Shown here one piece after another: positions 1 to 7,885 of a stretch of 14,530 bases of DNA. The stretch is from the NCBI GenBank assembly GCA_035500775.1, contig DATJWY010000289.1:1-14530 (forward strand), written 5' to 3'. The position numbers were made by a program, and so were the translations under genes. Numbering within the stretch: position 1 is the first letter of the stretch; every line of letters begins with the position of its first letter. The notes below the pieces were generated by a model. That model searched no databases. It saw nothing but the letters and a program-made list of their open reading frames with translations, and was not told where the DNA came from. The stretch comes from DATJWY01 sp035500775. GTDB taxonomy: Bacteria > Pseudomonadota > Alphaproteobacteria > Acetobacterales > Acetobacteraceae.

Positions 1-1
1 G

Positions 2-811
2 GTCGTCAAGGTAGATGGGAGCTGGGGCGGTTCCGGTGTGAGCATCGTGCGCACCATGGCGGAAGCACGAAAGGCCGTGCAGCGGATGGCGCGCCCTATA
101 AGCACGCTGAAGATGCTCGTCCAACTACTGGTCCGGTGTGATCCGTATCCGCTGCGTTCCTGGCTGCTCCGTACACGGCATCAGGTGACGATTCAGGATT
201 TTGTGCAAGGTCGTCCAGCCAATACCATGATCACCTGCTGGCAAGGCGAATTACTGGCCGCGACCACGGTCGAAGTCCTTTCGACACAGCATCGCCTGGG
301 CGCTTCCGCTGTCGTCCGCCTGATTGAGAATGCCGAGATTACCGCGGCGGCGCGGCGGCTTGCGCGAGAACTTCGTCTGTCCGGCTTCTACGGGCTCGAT
401 TTCATGCTGGAGGACATCACTGGCGCCGCATATCTGATCGAGATGAATCCACGCCCCACGCAACTCGGGCATTTGCGGCTCAGCGCTGGGCGCGATCTCG
501 TCGGCGCCCTGTACGGATGCCTGGCCGGTTTGCCGCCTCCCTCCGCTCCGCCGGTCACGACGCACGATACCATCATCCTCTTCCCACAGGCCTGGCACTG
601 CGACCGTCAAAGCCCATTCCTGGAGACCGGTTTTCTTGATGTACCCTGGCAGGAGCCGGAGCTGATGGTCGAGCTGTTGCGAAAACCCCGGCCGACCCGC
701 GGCCTGCTTGCCCGGCTCCATGCTTGGTACATTCGTCGCGATCCGGCGCTGGCCACGATGAGCGCGACCGCGACGTCCCGAGGCAAGGCCGCCCTCCCCT
801 TTCCGGGCTGA
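2..811 (+). CDS. ATP-grasp domain protein, C-terminal part (5' end outside window)
   Basis: The reading frame is already open at the first complete codon (position 2) and opens with a glycine-rich loop, VVKVDGSWGGSGVS, typical of the ATP-binding lysine and P-loop of ATP-grasp enzymes. The first ATG/GTG codons are therefore internal and the gene starts upstream of the window. Near the middle, GFYGLDFMLED followed by a conserved IEMNPRP is the metal-binding end of the ATP-grasp fold, where the Glu and Asn bind Mg-ATP. About 269 residues are visible, with a basic, proline-rich tail after the fold. ATP-grasp enzymes join a carboxylate to an amine or thiol through an acyl-phosphate. The substrate cannot be read from this sequence, and carbamoyl-phosphate-synthase-like or peptide-ligase-like roles are both possible. 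The neighbour to the right is convergent and gives no functional hint. Confidence 0.85.
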   Translation, partial: VVKVDGSWGGSGVSIVRTMAEARKAVQRMARPISTLKMLVQLLVRCDPYPLRSWLLRTRHQVTIQDFVQGRPANTMITCWQGELLAATTVEVLSTQHRLGASAVVRLIENAEITAAARRLARELRLSGFYGLDFMLEDITGAAYLIEMNPRPTQLGHLRLSAGRDLVGALYGCLAGLPPPSAPPVTTHDTIILFPQAWHCDRQSPFLETGFLDVPWQEPELMVELLRKPRPTRGLLARLHAWYIRRDPALATMSATATSRGKAALPFPG

Positions 812-952
812 CGCCAACGGCCTTCGCTATTGACCTGTTGGCGCGACATCGGCCCGGCCGGAATCGGTCTGGCCGATCCAGTCGCTTGCCCGGACAAAGG
901 CCTGAGGCATTTTCACCGCGTGCGGTCCCGGTGAACAAAAACGCTCTGGAGC

Positions 953-980
953 AGGGCCAGGGCATAAGAGCCCTGGCCCT
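953..980 (-). terminator. Perfect 11-bp hairpin between convergent genes
   Basis: AGGGCCAGGGC and GCCCTGGCCCT form a perfect 11-bp stem around the 6-nt loop ATAAGA. It lies between two convergent genes, 7 nt past the stop of the leftward Tim44-domain gene. On the minus strand a run of five T follows about 11 nt after the stem, so it may terminate leftward transcription. The T-run is not immediately adjacent, so the element could equally be a member of the GCCAGGG palindrome family seen elsewhere in the window. Confidence 0.6.
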
Positions 981-987
981 TGACCGG

Positions 988-1932
988 TTAACGCGCCTGC
1001 TGAATAGCGGACAGCACCCAGCCGCCGCCGGGCGCGCGCAGAAAGGTCCAAAGCTCGGTCGCCGTCATGCGTTCCGTCGGGCTGCCATCCACCACCCGCC
1101 CGGCGGCGTCGTAGGTGGCATCCACCATCGAGAAACGCATCGCGACCGTCGCGTATTCGCGCCCGCCCTCCGACCACGCCTCGGCGAGATCACCGCGCTC
1201 CAGGCGCACATCCGTCACCGTGTTGCGCACGCCGCGACTCGCCTGCTCGGAGAGTTGCTCGGAGAAATAGCCGACCATCTCCGGAGTCGCGAGACGCCGG
1301 AGCGCGCCAAGGTCCTGCGCGCTCCAGGCGGCCTGCACATTGCGCAGGATCTGCTCGAATTGCTGGTAGTCGGCGCGGCCGACGGTGATCGGCGCACCGC
1401 CGGCCCCGCCGCCGAACCCGCCGGCGGCGGGGCGCGGCGGCACGGCGCCGGCCATATCCGGGCTGCTCGCGAAGCGTGACAGGCCGGAACCGAAGGTACG
1501 GAACAGGAAGCGGACGAGCAGCACGATCAGACCGATCTGCAGCAGCAGGCCGATGAAGCTGAACCCGCCATGCAGCCCCCCGAACAGACCATGGCCGAAC
1601 AGCAAGCCGCCCAGCCCCGCCCCGATCAGCCCGCCGAGCAGGCCCGAGGTGAAGGCGGACCGCCGGCCATACGGGGCGGCGGCGCCATAACCCGGCTGCG
1701 CCGGCGCGTAGCCGGGGTAAGGCGCGTAGTTCGGCTGCGTACGCGGCGTGTCGCTGCGCTCCATCGGCGCGGCCGAGAACGGCGCGGTGCGCGTGGTGGG
1801 AGGCGACGACCAGGTATGGCTGCCACGGCTGCCCATGGAGGCGCCACCACCCGCGCGGGCATCCGCGAGACCCGGGGCCAGGGCGAGCATCCCCGCCAGC
1901 AGGGCGGCGAGGAAGGCGGAACTCCGTCGCAT
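988..1932 (-). CDS. Tim44-like domain membrane protein
   Basis: A 314-residue protein. The start chosen is ATG at 1932 (MRRSSAF...), because the product then opens with a clean signal peptide or anchor (residues 1-26, ending ALADA/RA). An in-frame ATG 13 codons upstream would put charged residues before it. A Pro/Gly/Ser/Tyr-rich linker (about 28-90) follows, then a glycine-rich hydrophobic hairpin (about 96-146, two membrane-compatible stretches including GLLGGLIGAGLGGLLFG). The C-terminal Tim44/TimA-like domain spans about 186-313, with QFEQILRNVQAAW near its start and a WVLSAIQQ end. In mitochondria this fold tethers the import motor. Bacterial members are inner-membrane proteins, and in alphaproteobacteria the family includes TimA. 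The role here is inferred from family membership only. It is last in the leftward gene run, about 206 bp after pmbA. Confidence 0.85.
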   Translation of the reverse strand: MRRSSAFLAALLAGMLALAPGLADARAGGGASMGSRGSHTWSSPPTTRTAPFSAAPMERSDTPRTQPNYAPYPGYAPAQPGYGAAAPYGRRSAFTSGLLGGLIGAGLGGLLFGHGLFGGLHGGFSFIGLLLQIGLIVLLVRFLFRTFGSGLSRFASSPDMAGAVPPRPAAGGFGGGAGGAPITVGRADYQQFEQILRNVQAAWSAQDLGALRRLATPEMVGYFSEQLSEQASRGVRNTVTDVRLERGDLAEAWSEGGREYATVAMRFSMVDATYDAAGRVVDGSPTERMTATELWTFLRAPGGGWVLSAIQQAR

Positions 1933-2138
1933 GATTCTGTCTCTGTCCTTATCCAATTCAATCCGGGGCAAGCGCTTGCGGCGACTCCCCCGGCGGGGCG
2001 AGCGCGGAGCGGCCCAGGGTCCATCGCTCCGCGGGAGCGGTGGACTTGGCCGCGGAGGGAGCGCCCTCGCCTTTGGATGCCCCCATTCTGGCGCTTATAG
2101 GGCAAAGCCCCCACCGGAGCGGAGGCTTCCGGGCTGGC

Positions 2139-3467
2139 TCAGGCGCCGGCCAACGTCATCCCGTCGATCCGCACCGTGGGCGCATCGGTGCCGCGCCGGA
2201 AGCGCAGATCATTCGCCGGCACCAGCCGCGCGAACATCTCCTGCAACGTGCCGGCGATGGTGATCTCGGCGACCGGCTCGGCCAGCACGCCGTCCCGGAT
2301 CATGAATCCGGCCGCGCCGCGGCTGTAATCGCCGGTGACGCCGTTCACCCCCATGCCGATCAGTTCGGTGACGTAGAGGCCTTCCTTGATGTCGGCCATC
2401 AGTTCGGCCGGCGTCAGCGCGCCGGGCGCCAGATAGAGATTGGTCGGCGACGGGGATGGCGGTCCGCCGGTCCCGCGCGCCGCATGGCCGGTGGAGCGCA
2501 GACCGAGTTGGCGGGCGCTGCGGCTGTCGAGGAACCAGGTGGTCAGCACCCCGTCCTCGATGATGGCGCGCGCCAGGGTCGGCACGCCCTCGCCGTCAAA
2601 CGGGCGGGAGCGCAGGCCGCGCCGCCGCGTCGGGTCGTCGAACACACTCACGCCAGGGGCGAAGACCGGCTTGCCGAGCCTGTCCTTGAGGAAGCTGGTG
2701 CCGCGCGCGACGGAGGCGCCGTTCACCGCGCCGGCGAGATGGCCGAGGAGGCCGCCGGCCACGCGCGGATCATAAACCACCGTCAGCCGCGCCGTGCGCG
2801 GCCGCATCGGGTTGAGCCGGGCCACCGCCCGTTCGCCCGCGCTGCGTCCAATCACCTCCGGCGCGTCGAGATCGGCGAGATGGGGCGTGCCGTGGTAATC
2901 ATAGTCCCGCTGCATGGTCACGCCCTCGCCGGCGAGGGCGGTGGCGGAGACCGAATGGCCGGTGCGGACATAGGTGCCGGCGAAACCGGCGCTGGTGGCG
3001 AGGAACACCTCTGTGCGGCTGTAGCCCGCCTCCGCGCCCTCGGAATTGGTGACGCCGGGCACGGCGAGCGCCGCCGCCTCGGCCGCCGACGCGCGCTCGG
3101 TCAGCGCCGCGACATCCGGCTCGGCGGAATCGGCGAGGTCGAGCGGCGCGGCATCGGCGGGCGGCGCCGCGTCTTCCGCGAGGCCGCCATACGGATCTTC
3201 CGGCACCACCCGCGCCATCGCCACCGCCCGCTCGGCGAGCGCGGCGAACTGCGCCGGGTCGACGCTGGACGAGGAGACGATGGCGGCGCTGCGGCCGACG
3301 AAGACGCGCAGGCCGAGATCGCGCGCCTCCGACCGCTCCAGATGCTCGGTGCGGCCGAGCCGGCGCTGCACCGACACGGACGCGCCGCCGAACAGCACCG
3401 CGTCCGCCGCTTCCGCCCCGGCCGCGCGGGCGGCGCGGAGCAACTGGTCCAGCAGATCGAGGCTCAT
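2139..3467 (-). CDS. pmbA: TldE/PmbA-family metalloprotease subunit
   Basis: The 442-residue product matches the usual PmbA/TldE length. The C-terminal family hallmark is present as GVNGVTGDYSRGAAGF (DYSRGAAGF from about residue 380), followed by GVLAEPVAEITIAG. The central part carries the SRPFDGEGVPT segment. The HExxxH zinc site of the partner TldD is absent, as expected for the TldE subunit. TldD and TldE form a cytosolic complex that cleaves unfolded peptides, with roles in microcin B17 maturation and antitoxin turnover in enterobacteria. tldD is not in this window. The ATG at 3467 has only a weak purine stretch upstream, but the N-terminus (LDLLDQLLRAARAAGAEAADAV) aligns with the family start. 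It lies downstream of a large palindromic element and may have its own promoter. Confidence 0.93.
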   Translation of the reverse strand: MSLDLLDQLLRAARAAGAEAADAVLFGGASVSVQRRLGRTEHLERSEARDLGLRVFVGRSAAIVSSSSVDPAQFAALAERAVAMARVVPEDPYGGLAEDAAPPADAAPLDLADSAEPDVAALTERASAAEAAALAVPGVTNSEGAEAGYSRTEVFLATSAGFAGTYVRTGHSVSATALAGEGVTMQRDYDYHGTPHLADLDAPEVIGRSAGERAVARLNPMRPRTARLTVVYDPRVAGGLLGHLAGAVNGASVARGTSFLKDRLGKPVFAPGVSVFDDPTRRRGLRSRPFDGEGVPTLARAIIEDGVLTTWFLDSRSARQLGLRSTGHAARGTGGPPSPSPTNLYLAPGALTPAELMADIKEGLYVTELIGMGVNGVTGDYSRGAAGFMIRDGVLAEPVAEITIAGTLQEMFARLVPANDLRFRRGTDAPTVRIDGMTLAGA

Positions 3468-3501
3468 GATTCCAAGGGCCTTACGTTTTGATCTATCGAG
3501 A

Positions 3502-3620
3502 AAGGCCAGGGCTCCGCCCTGGACCCGCTGGGGCCTTGAGGCCCCAGACCCCCATGACTTGTGCGGGTCTGGGGGTGCCCGCCCCCAGTGGGGGTCCAGG
3601 GGGCAAAGCCCCCTGGCCTT
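3502..3620. repeat. Complex palindromic intergenic repeat (about 120 bp)
   Basis: The outer arms AAGGCCAGGG (3502-3511) and CCCTGGCCTT (3611-3620) are perfect inverted repeats. Nested inside are CTGGGGCC-TTGA-GGCCCCAG (3528-3547), a CAGACCC/GGGTCTG pair, CTGGGGG-N6-CCCCCAG, and a right-hand hairpin CCAGGGGGC-AAA-GCCCCCTGG. The whole unit could fold as a multi-branched structure. It sits between the M16 peptidase and pmbA, and its arm sequence recurs after murA (14438-14470). I recognise the GGCCAGGG...CCCTGGACCC style from other Acetobacteraceae genomes, where it behaves like a dispersed REP-type element. That link is from memory rather than a search. Confidence 0.75.
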
Positions 3621-3633
3621 CCAACTTCCGCCC

Positions 3634-4899
3634 TCATGCCGCGAGCTTCTCAGCGATGATGGGCAGAGCGGGCACGCGGCCGGCCGGGCCGAGCGCGGTG
3701 AGGGTCGGCCGCGACCGGAACAGGCGCGCGGCGGCGCGGCGGATATCGTCGGCCGTCACCGCGTCGATCTTCGCCACCGTCTCCTCGATCGGCACCACCC
3801 GGCCGAAAACCTGGATCTGCCGCGCGAGCTGCTCGCAGCGGCTGCCGGTGCTCTCCAGCGACATCAGCAGCGACGCCTTCACCTGCGCGCGGGCACGGGC
3901 GATCTCCCGCTCGTCCAGCGCGGCCTGCACCTTGCGCAATTCCTCCAGCGTCACCGGCACCAGCTCCTCGGCCTCGCGCTCGCCGGTGCCGGCATAGATG
4001 CCGAACAGGCCGCCATCGGTGTAGGGCGCGGTGAAGGAGTAGATGGAATAGACGAGGCCGCGCTTCTCGCGGATCTCCTGGAACAGCCGCGACGACATGC
4101 CGCCGCCGAGCAGGGTGGAGAGCAGCAGCACCGCGTAATAATCCGGGTCGGAATAGGCGACGCCGGGGAAGCCGAGCACGATGTGCACCTGGTCGAGATC
4201 CCGCTCCTCGCGGAACTCGCCGCCCTCATAGAGGCCGGGCAGTGGGTCGTAGGCCATCTCGGTCGGCAGGTCGTTGAAATGCGTGCGCACGAGATCGAGC
4301 ACCTGCTCATGCGTCAGCGCCCCGGCCGCGGCGACGACGACATTGCTCGCCGCGTAATGCCGCCGCATGTATTGGCTGAGCGTATCGCGCGACAGGTCGC
4401 GGATCACCGCCTCGGTGCCGAGCACCGGGCGCCCCATCGGCTGGCCCGGGAAGGCCGTCTCCTGGAAGAAATCGAAGATGATATCGTCCGGCGTGTCATT
4501 CGCCTGGCCGATCTCCTGCAGGATCACGCCGCGCTCCCGCTCCATCTCCTCCGGGGCGAAGACGCTGTGGGTCAGGATGTCGCCGATGATGTCGGCGCCG
4601 AGGGCGAGGTCTTCCTTGAGCAGCTTGACGTAGTAAGCGGTCTGCTCGCGCGCCGTGTAGGCGTTGATGTGGCCGCCGACATTCTCGATCTCCTCGGCGA
4701 TCTCGGCGGCGGTGCGGCGCTCGGTGCCCTTGAAGGCCATGTGCTCGAGGAAGTGCGAGACGCCGTTCTCGGCGCTCTCCTCGTTGCGCGTGCCCGTGGC
4801 CACGAAGGCGCCGAACGAAACCGTCTCGACACGCGGCATCTGCTCGCTGACGACGATGAGCCCCGATGGAAGCCGCGTGACCTGGATGACGTCGCTCAT
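3634..4899 (-). CDS. M16 family zinc peptidase (processing peptidase-like)
   Basis: A 421-residue product, a normal length for the single-domain-pair bacterial M16B peptidases related to mitochondrial processing peptidase beta. The inverted zinc motif HxxEH is intact (H49-F-L-E52-H53 in SHFLEHMAFKGT), and E129 in GVILQEI fits the third ligand at the expected spacing. The glycine-rich DGGLFGIYAGTG segment lies in the C-terminal half. The start is ATG 4899, giving MSDVIQVTRLPSG, with GGGAGG about 10 nt upstream. An ATG 13 codons earlier lacks such a site. No signal peptide is visible, so a cytosolic enzyme is likely. The neighbourhood (thrC upstream on the same strand) is a common alphaproteobacterial arrangement. 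The natural substrates of these bacterial enzymes are poorly known. Confidence 0.93.
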   Translation of the reverse strand: MSDVIQVTRLPSGLIVVSEQMPRVETVSFGAFVATGTRNEESAENGVSHFLEHMAFKGTERRTAAEIAEEIENVGGHINAYTAREQTAYYVKLLKEDLALGADIIGDILTHSVFAPEEMERERGVILQEIGQANDTPDDIIFDFFQETAFPGQPMGRPVLGTEAVIRDLSRDTLSQYMRRHYAASNVVVAAAGALTHEQVLDLVRTHFNDLPTEMAYDPLPGLYEGGEFREERDLDQVHIVLGFPGVAYSDPDYYAVLLLSTLLGGGMSSRLFQEIREKRGLVYSIYSFTAPYTDGGLFGIYAGTGEREAEELVPVTLEELRKVQAALDEREIARARAQVKASLLMSLESTGSRCEQLARQIQVFGRVVPIEETVAKIDAVTADDIRRAAARLFRSRPTLTALGPAGRVPALPIIAEKLAA

Positions 4900-4978
4900 T
4901 CTCGTGCGGCCTCCCTGATGATGATCTTGATTCAGCAAAAAACGGCCCCGCTCATGCGATTACCCGGCAGGAAGGGTT

Positions 4979-5001
4979 GCCGGAGGGCTAAGCCCTCCGG
5001 C
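4979..5001. repeat. Hairpin between thrC and the M16 peptidase gene
   Basis: GCCGGAGGG, loop CTAAG, CCCTCCGGC form a perfect 9-bp stem that can extend by two more pairs. It lies 84 bp past the thrC stop and 80 bp before the peptidase start, both on the minus strand. No T-run follows closely; the nearest is about 35 nt farther. It is either a weak terminator or a dispersed palindrome of the kind common in this genome. Confidence 0.5.
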
Positions 5002-5085
5002 TTCGAGATGCATACAAGCCCCCCGCCGCGACCGGCGCGGGACGCGTCATTACCAGCTGATCGCGGCGCGAGACGCGCCGACGCC

Positions 5086-6486
5086 TCAGGCGGCATGCCT
5101 CACGGCGGCTTTCCGGACGGCCGCCTGCACGGCGGCAAGATCGTTCGGCACGGTTTCATAGCGCTCCTCCCGCTCATATAGGTCGGCGAGGCGCTGCGGC
5201 AGGGGGGGACGCTTGCCGGTCGCGCGCTCCATCGCGTCCGGGAACTTGGCCGGATGCGCCGTCGCCATGGCGATGGTCGGCACATGCGCGAGCGGCAGGG
5301 CGCGGGCGGCGGCGATGCCGATGGCGGTATGCGGGTCGGCGAGGTAGGCGTATTCGGCGTCGAGGCGCCGGATCTCCGCCTCGGTGCCGGCATCGTCCAG
5401 GCAGAAGCCGCGGAACAGCGCGGTCGCCCGCTCCCAGGCCGGGTGCGGCACGTCCATGCGGCCGGTGGCGCGGAAATCGCGCATGGTGGCGGCGGTGCGG
5501 GCGGCGTCACGGTCCAGCAGCTCGAACAGCAGGCGCTCGAAATTGGAGCTGACCTGGATGTCCATGCTCGGCGACAGGCTCGGCTCCACCCCGCGCACCG
5601 ACATGTCGTTCTTCGCCAGGAAGCGGGCGAGGATGTCGTTGCGGTTGCTCGCCACGATCAGCCGGGAGATCGGCAGCCCCATGCGCCGCGCCGCCCAGGC
5701 GGCGAGCACGTTGCCGAAATTGCCGGTGGGCACGCTGTACGCCACCTCGCGGTCCGGCGCGCCAAGGGCGAGGGCGGAGGCGACGTAATACGGGATCTGC
5801 GCCGCCACTCGCGCCCAGTTGATCGAGTTCACCGCCGAGAGCCGCATCTCCTTGCGAAACGACGCATCGGCGAACATCGCCTTCACCAGATCCTGGCAAT
5901 CGTCGAACGTGCCCTCGACCGCGACGTTGGTGACGTTGGGCGAGAGGACGGTCGTCATCTGCCGCCGCTGCACCTCGCTGGTGCGACCGTGCGGATGCAG
6001 GATGACGACGTTGATGTGGCTGCGGTCGCGGCAGGCCTCGATGGCGGCCGAGCCGGTATCGCCCGAGGTCGCGCCGACGATGGTGACGCTCTCACCGCGG
6101 CTGCCGAGCACATGGTCGAACAGCCGCCCGAGCAGTTGCATCGCCATGTCCTTGAAGGCCAGGGTCGGGCCGTGGAACAGCTCCTGCGACCAGAGCCCGG
6201 TCTCCAGCTGCACCAGCGGCGCCACCGCCGGGCGGTCGAAACCGGCATAGGCCTCGCGGCACAGGCGGAGCAGCGTCTCCGGCGGGATCGAATCGCCGAT
6301 GAAGGGCCGCATCACCCGGACGGCGAGATCCGGATAAGGCAGGCCGCGCAGCGCGCGCCAGTCGGCGGGGGAGAAACGCGGCCAGGCCTCGGGCACGTAG
6401 AGGCCGCCATCCTCGGCGAGGCCGGCGAGCAGGGCGCCCGGGAAATCGAGTACGGGCGCCAGCCCGCGGGTGGAAATGTAGCGCAT
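5086..6486 (-). CDS. thrC: Threonine synthase
   Basis: Threonine synthase converts O-phosphohomoserine to threonine, using pyridoxal phosphate, as the last step of threonine synthesis in the cytosol. The 466-residue product begins MRYISTRG, a standard N-terminus of the longer bacterial/fungal-type subfamily. The PLP-binding lysine is K112 in HGPTLAFKD. The phosphate-binding loop is SGDTG at about 141-145 within VGATSGDTGSAAIEA. Other family signatures present are NSINWARVAAQIPYY and PTGNFGNVLAAW. It follows dapB on the same strand after a 137-bp gap rich in palindromes, so the two aspartate-family genes may be co-transcribed, but a separate transcript cannot be excluded. No leader peptide or attenuator coding for Thr codons was seen upstream. 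Confidence 0.97.
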   Translation of the reverse strand: MRYISTRGLAPVLDFPGALLAGLAEDGGLYVPEAWPRFSPADWRALRGLPYPDLAVRVMRPFIGDSIPPETLLRLCREAYAGFDRPAVAPLVQLETGLWSQELFHGPTLAFKDMAMQLLGRLFDHVLGSRGESVTIVGATSGDTGSAAIEACRDRSHINVVILHPHGRTSEVQRRQMTTVLSPNVTNVAVEGTFDDCQDLVKAMFADASFRKEMRLSAVNSINWARVAAQIPYYVASALALGAPDREVAYSVPTGNFGNVLAAWAARRMGLPISRLIVASNRNDILARFLAKNDMSVRGVEPSLSPSMDIQVSSNFERLLFELLDRDAARTAATMRDFRATGRMDVPHPAWERATALFRGFCLDDAGTEAEIRRLDAEYAYLADPHTAIGIAAARALPLAHVPTIAMATAHPAKFPDAMERATGKRPPLPQRLADLYEREERYETVPNDLAAVQAAVRKAAVRHAA

Positions 6487-6558
6487 GCGGGCACAATAGG
6501 CGGGGTTCGGGGGTCTGATCCAGGGGCGCCGGCGCCGGGCCGCGCTCCGGCGGACGAC

Positions 6559-6609
6559 GGCCCCGGATCAGGGCGGCGCGCGCCGCCGGCGGGCGGCCGT
6601 CCCGGGGCC
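6559..6609. repeat. Nested palindrome between dapB and thrC
   Basis: An outer pair, GGCCCCGG (6559-6566) and CCGGGGCC (6602-6609), encloses a perfect 16-bp self-complementary block, GGCGGCGCGCGCCGCC (6572-6587). The structure lies 15 bp after the dapB stop on the minus strand and would be very stable in RNA. No T-tract follows. It may slow or partly terminate transcription between dapB and thrC. Confidence 0.55.
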
Positions 6610-6623
6610 AATCCGGCGCAATC

Positions 6624-7391
6624 TCAGAGCCCGATGACATCCACCATGGAGTAGAGGCCGGGCGCGCGCCCCTGCGTCCAGAGCGCCGCTCGCACCGCGC
6701 CGGTCGCGAAGATGCGGCGGTCGAACGCCTTGTGGGTCAGCGCGATGTGCTCGGTTCCGCCGGCGAACAGCAGGGTGTGGTCGCCGACCACCTGGCCGCC
6801 GCGCAGCGTGGCGAAGCCGATGGCGCCGGTCTTGCGCGGGCCGGTATGGCCATGGCGACCACTTTCCATCACCAGCGCGAGATCCACCCCCCGCCCGCGC
6901 GCCACCGCGCGGCCGAGGCCGATCGCCGTGCCGGAGGGCGCGTCCACCTTCTGCCGATGGTGCATCTCGACGATCTCGGCATCATAGGCTTCGGCCGGCA
7001 GCGCCGCCGCCATGCGCTCGGCGAGCGCCAGCACCAGCGTGACGCCGGGAGAGAAATTGGGGGCATAGATGACGGGGATGCGGCGCGCCGCCTCATGCAC
7101 CGCCGCCTCGTCCGCCTCCGAGAGGCCGGAGGTGCCGAGCACCCAGGCGGTGCCGGCCTTGGCCAGCGCCGCGGCATGGCCGGGGACGGTGCTCGCATGG
7201 GTGAAATCGATGACCACGTCCGCGGCCCGGGCAAGCGCGCCGATGCCGTCGAGGACGGGCACGCCCTCGGACGCCGCCGCATCCGATCCCGGCCGGATCG
7301 TGCCGCCCGCCAGCGTGGCGCCGGCCTGCGTCACTTCCTCGGCCAGCAACCGCCCCATCCGCCCGGCAATGCCGGCAATTCCCATCCGCAT
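6624..7391 (-). CDS. dapB: 4-hydroxy-tetrahydrodipicolinate reductase
   Basis: DapB reduces the dihydrodipicolinate precursor with NAD(P)H in the diaminopimelate/lysine pathway. The 255-residue product has the N-terminal nucleotide-binding loop GIAGRMG (residues 7-13). It also carries DFTH (62-65), GTSGL (86-90), APNFSPGV (110-117) and the catalytic signature EIVEMHHRQKVDAPSGTA (139-156), which holds the His pair and catalytic Lys. The start ATG at 7391 has GGGGAG about 9 nt upstream. An ATG two codons later (MGIAG) is possible. It is the first gene of the leftward run, with about 340 bp of non-coding DNA between it and the divergent tRNA gene, where its promoter must lie. I could not single out a convincing -35/-10 pair for it. 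Confidence 0.97.
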   Translation of the reverse strand: MRMGIAGIAGRMGRLLAEEVTQAGATLAGGTIRPGSDAAASEGVPVLDGIGALARAADVVIDFTHASTVPGHAAALAKAGTAWVLGTSGLSEADEAAVHEAARRIPVIYAPNFSPGVTLVLALAERMAAALPAEAYDAEIVEMHHRQKVDAPSGTAIGLGRAVARGRGVDLALVMESGRHGHTGPRKTGAIGFATLRGGQVVGDHTLLFAGGTEHIALTHKAFDRRIFATGAVRAALWTQGRAPGLYSMVDVIGL

Positions 7392-7465
7392 GATCGTGGT
7401 CTCCCCGTGAGGCCGGGAGTTCTGACAAAAAGGCGCGGGCGGCGGAAGGCGCGGGAATGCGAGCC

Positions 7466-7489
7466 GGACGGAGAGGCGGACGGAGAGGC
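7466..7489. repeat. 12-bp tandem duplication
   Basis: GGACGGAGAGGC occurs twice back to back (7466-7477 and 7478-7489) in the dapB leader region, on the upstream side of the gene. It is probably a simple slippage duplication. Being only two copies, it is not evidence of an operator. Confidence 0.8.
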
Positions 7490-7685
7490 GGCGCGGCCGT
7501 TACGCCGCGCCGCCAACACCAGGGCGCGATACCGGAGGGGGGATTCGGCACCGCTTATCCGTGGCGGCCATCAACGTAGGCGCGCGTGATGTAAAAGCAA
7601 CTGTCAAGCACGCGAATTTATGCGCCGGGGCAAACCGCTCGAGCGACACACCACCCGGCGCGCATGCATTCCACAAAAACAGGGC

Positions 7686-7714
7686 TTGCATCCGGTTTTC
7701 CGAGAGTCTAGGTA
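7686..7714 (+). promoter_or_regulatory. Possible tRNA-Thr promoter
   Basis: TTGCAT (7686-7691) and TAGGTA (7709-7714) are separated by 17 nt, and the -10-like box ends 17 nt before the first tRNA base. Spacing and position fit a sigma-70-type tRNA promoter, but both boxes match the consensus only partly. Confidence 0.4.
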
Positions 7715-7731
7715 GCCCGGACTTCCCCGGC

Positions 7732-7806
7732 GCTGCTGTAGCTCAGTGGTAGAGCACACCCTTGGTAAGGGTGAGGCCGTGAGTTCAATCCTCACCAGCA
7801 GCACCA
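7732..7806 (+). tRNA. tRNA-Thr (anticodon GGT)
   Basis: A complete cloverleaf can be drawn. The acceptor stem is GCTGCTG (7732-7738) with CAGCAGC (7796-7802). The D arm is GCTC-AGTGGTA-GAGC. The anticodon stem CACCC/GGGTG holds the loop TTGGTAA, with GGT at 7764-7766 reading ACC (and ACT) threonine codons. The T arm is GTGAG-TTCAATC-CTCAC. The discriminator is A7803 and CCA is encoded at 7804-7806. All stems pair, so the gene looks functional. The 3' end appears to have served as the integration site for the accessory block to its right, and the integrase remnant begins about 80 nt downstream on the same strand, the usual layout for tRNA-targeted elements. Confidence 0.97.
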
Positions 7807-7807
7807 C
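7784..7807 (+). repeat. Left attachment site (tRNA-Thr 3' end)
   Basis: This is the T-loop through CCA of the tRNA plus one base. It matches 12065-12088 ungapped: TTCAATCCT identical, two mismatches, CCAGCA identical, one mismatch, CACCAC identical. It remains part of a functional tRNA, as expected for the side of an integration that rebuilds the gene. Confidence 0.6.
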
Positions 7808-7885
7808 TTTAAATTATTGATCCGGCTGGGAATCCCGAGACATCAAAGACCTAGAGACGCTCTCCTTGTCCAAAGGGGGTGTCCG

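Larger units (their letters stand above)
7392..7731. other. Non-coding gap between dapB and tRNA-Thr
   Basis: This divergent intergenic region must hold the dapB promoter (leftward) and the tRNA promoter (rightward). It contains a short tandem repeat at 7466-7489 and a TTGACA on the minus strand at 7602-7607 with no good -10 at the usual distance. No credible coding frame was found: short open frames here have no ribosome-binding site and no recognisable protein character. Confidence 0.6.

Noticed and set aside
2040..3491. 483-codon open frame on the plus strand
   Set aside because: Antisense to pmbA; composition is His/Arg/Gly-rich with no domain signature.
3046..5181. 711-codon open frame on the plus strand
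   Set aside because: It runs antisense across pmbA and the M16 peptidase, which have clear family motifs. The translation is Arg/Ala/Gly-rich with no recognisable domain, as is usual for shadows in high-GC DNA.
6487..6623. Threonine attenuator or riboswitch before thrC
   Set aside because: No Thr-rich leader peptide and no recognisable riboswitch core; only GC palindromes are present.
5254..6654. 466-codon open frame on the plus strand
   Set aside because: Antisense to thrC, whose PLP lysine and SGDTG loop are intact. The shadow protein is low-complexity (Arg, Gly, His-rich).
7466..7489. 12-bp tandem repeat as a regulator-binding array
   Set aside because: Only two copies, purine-rich and simple; slippage explains it.
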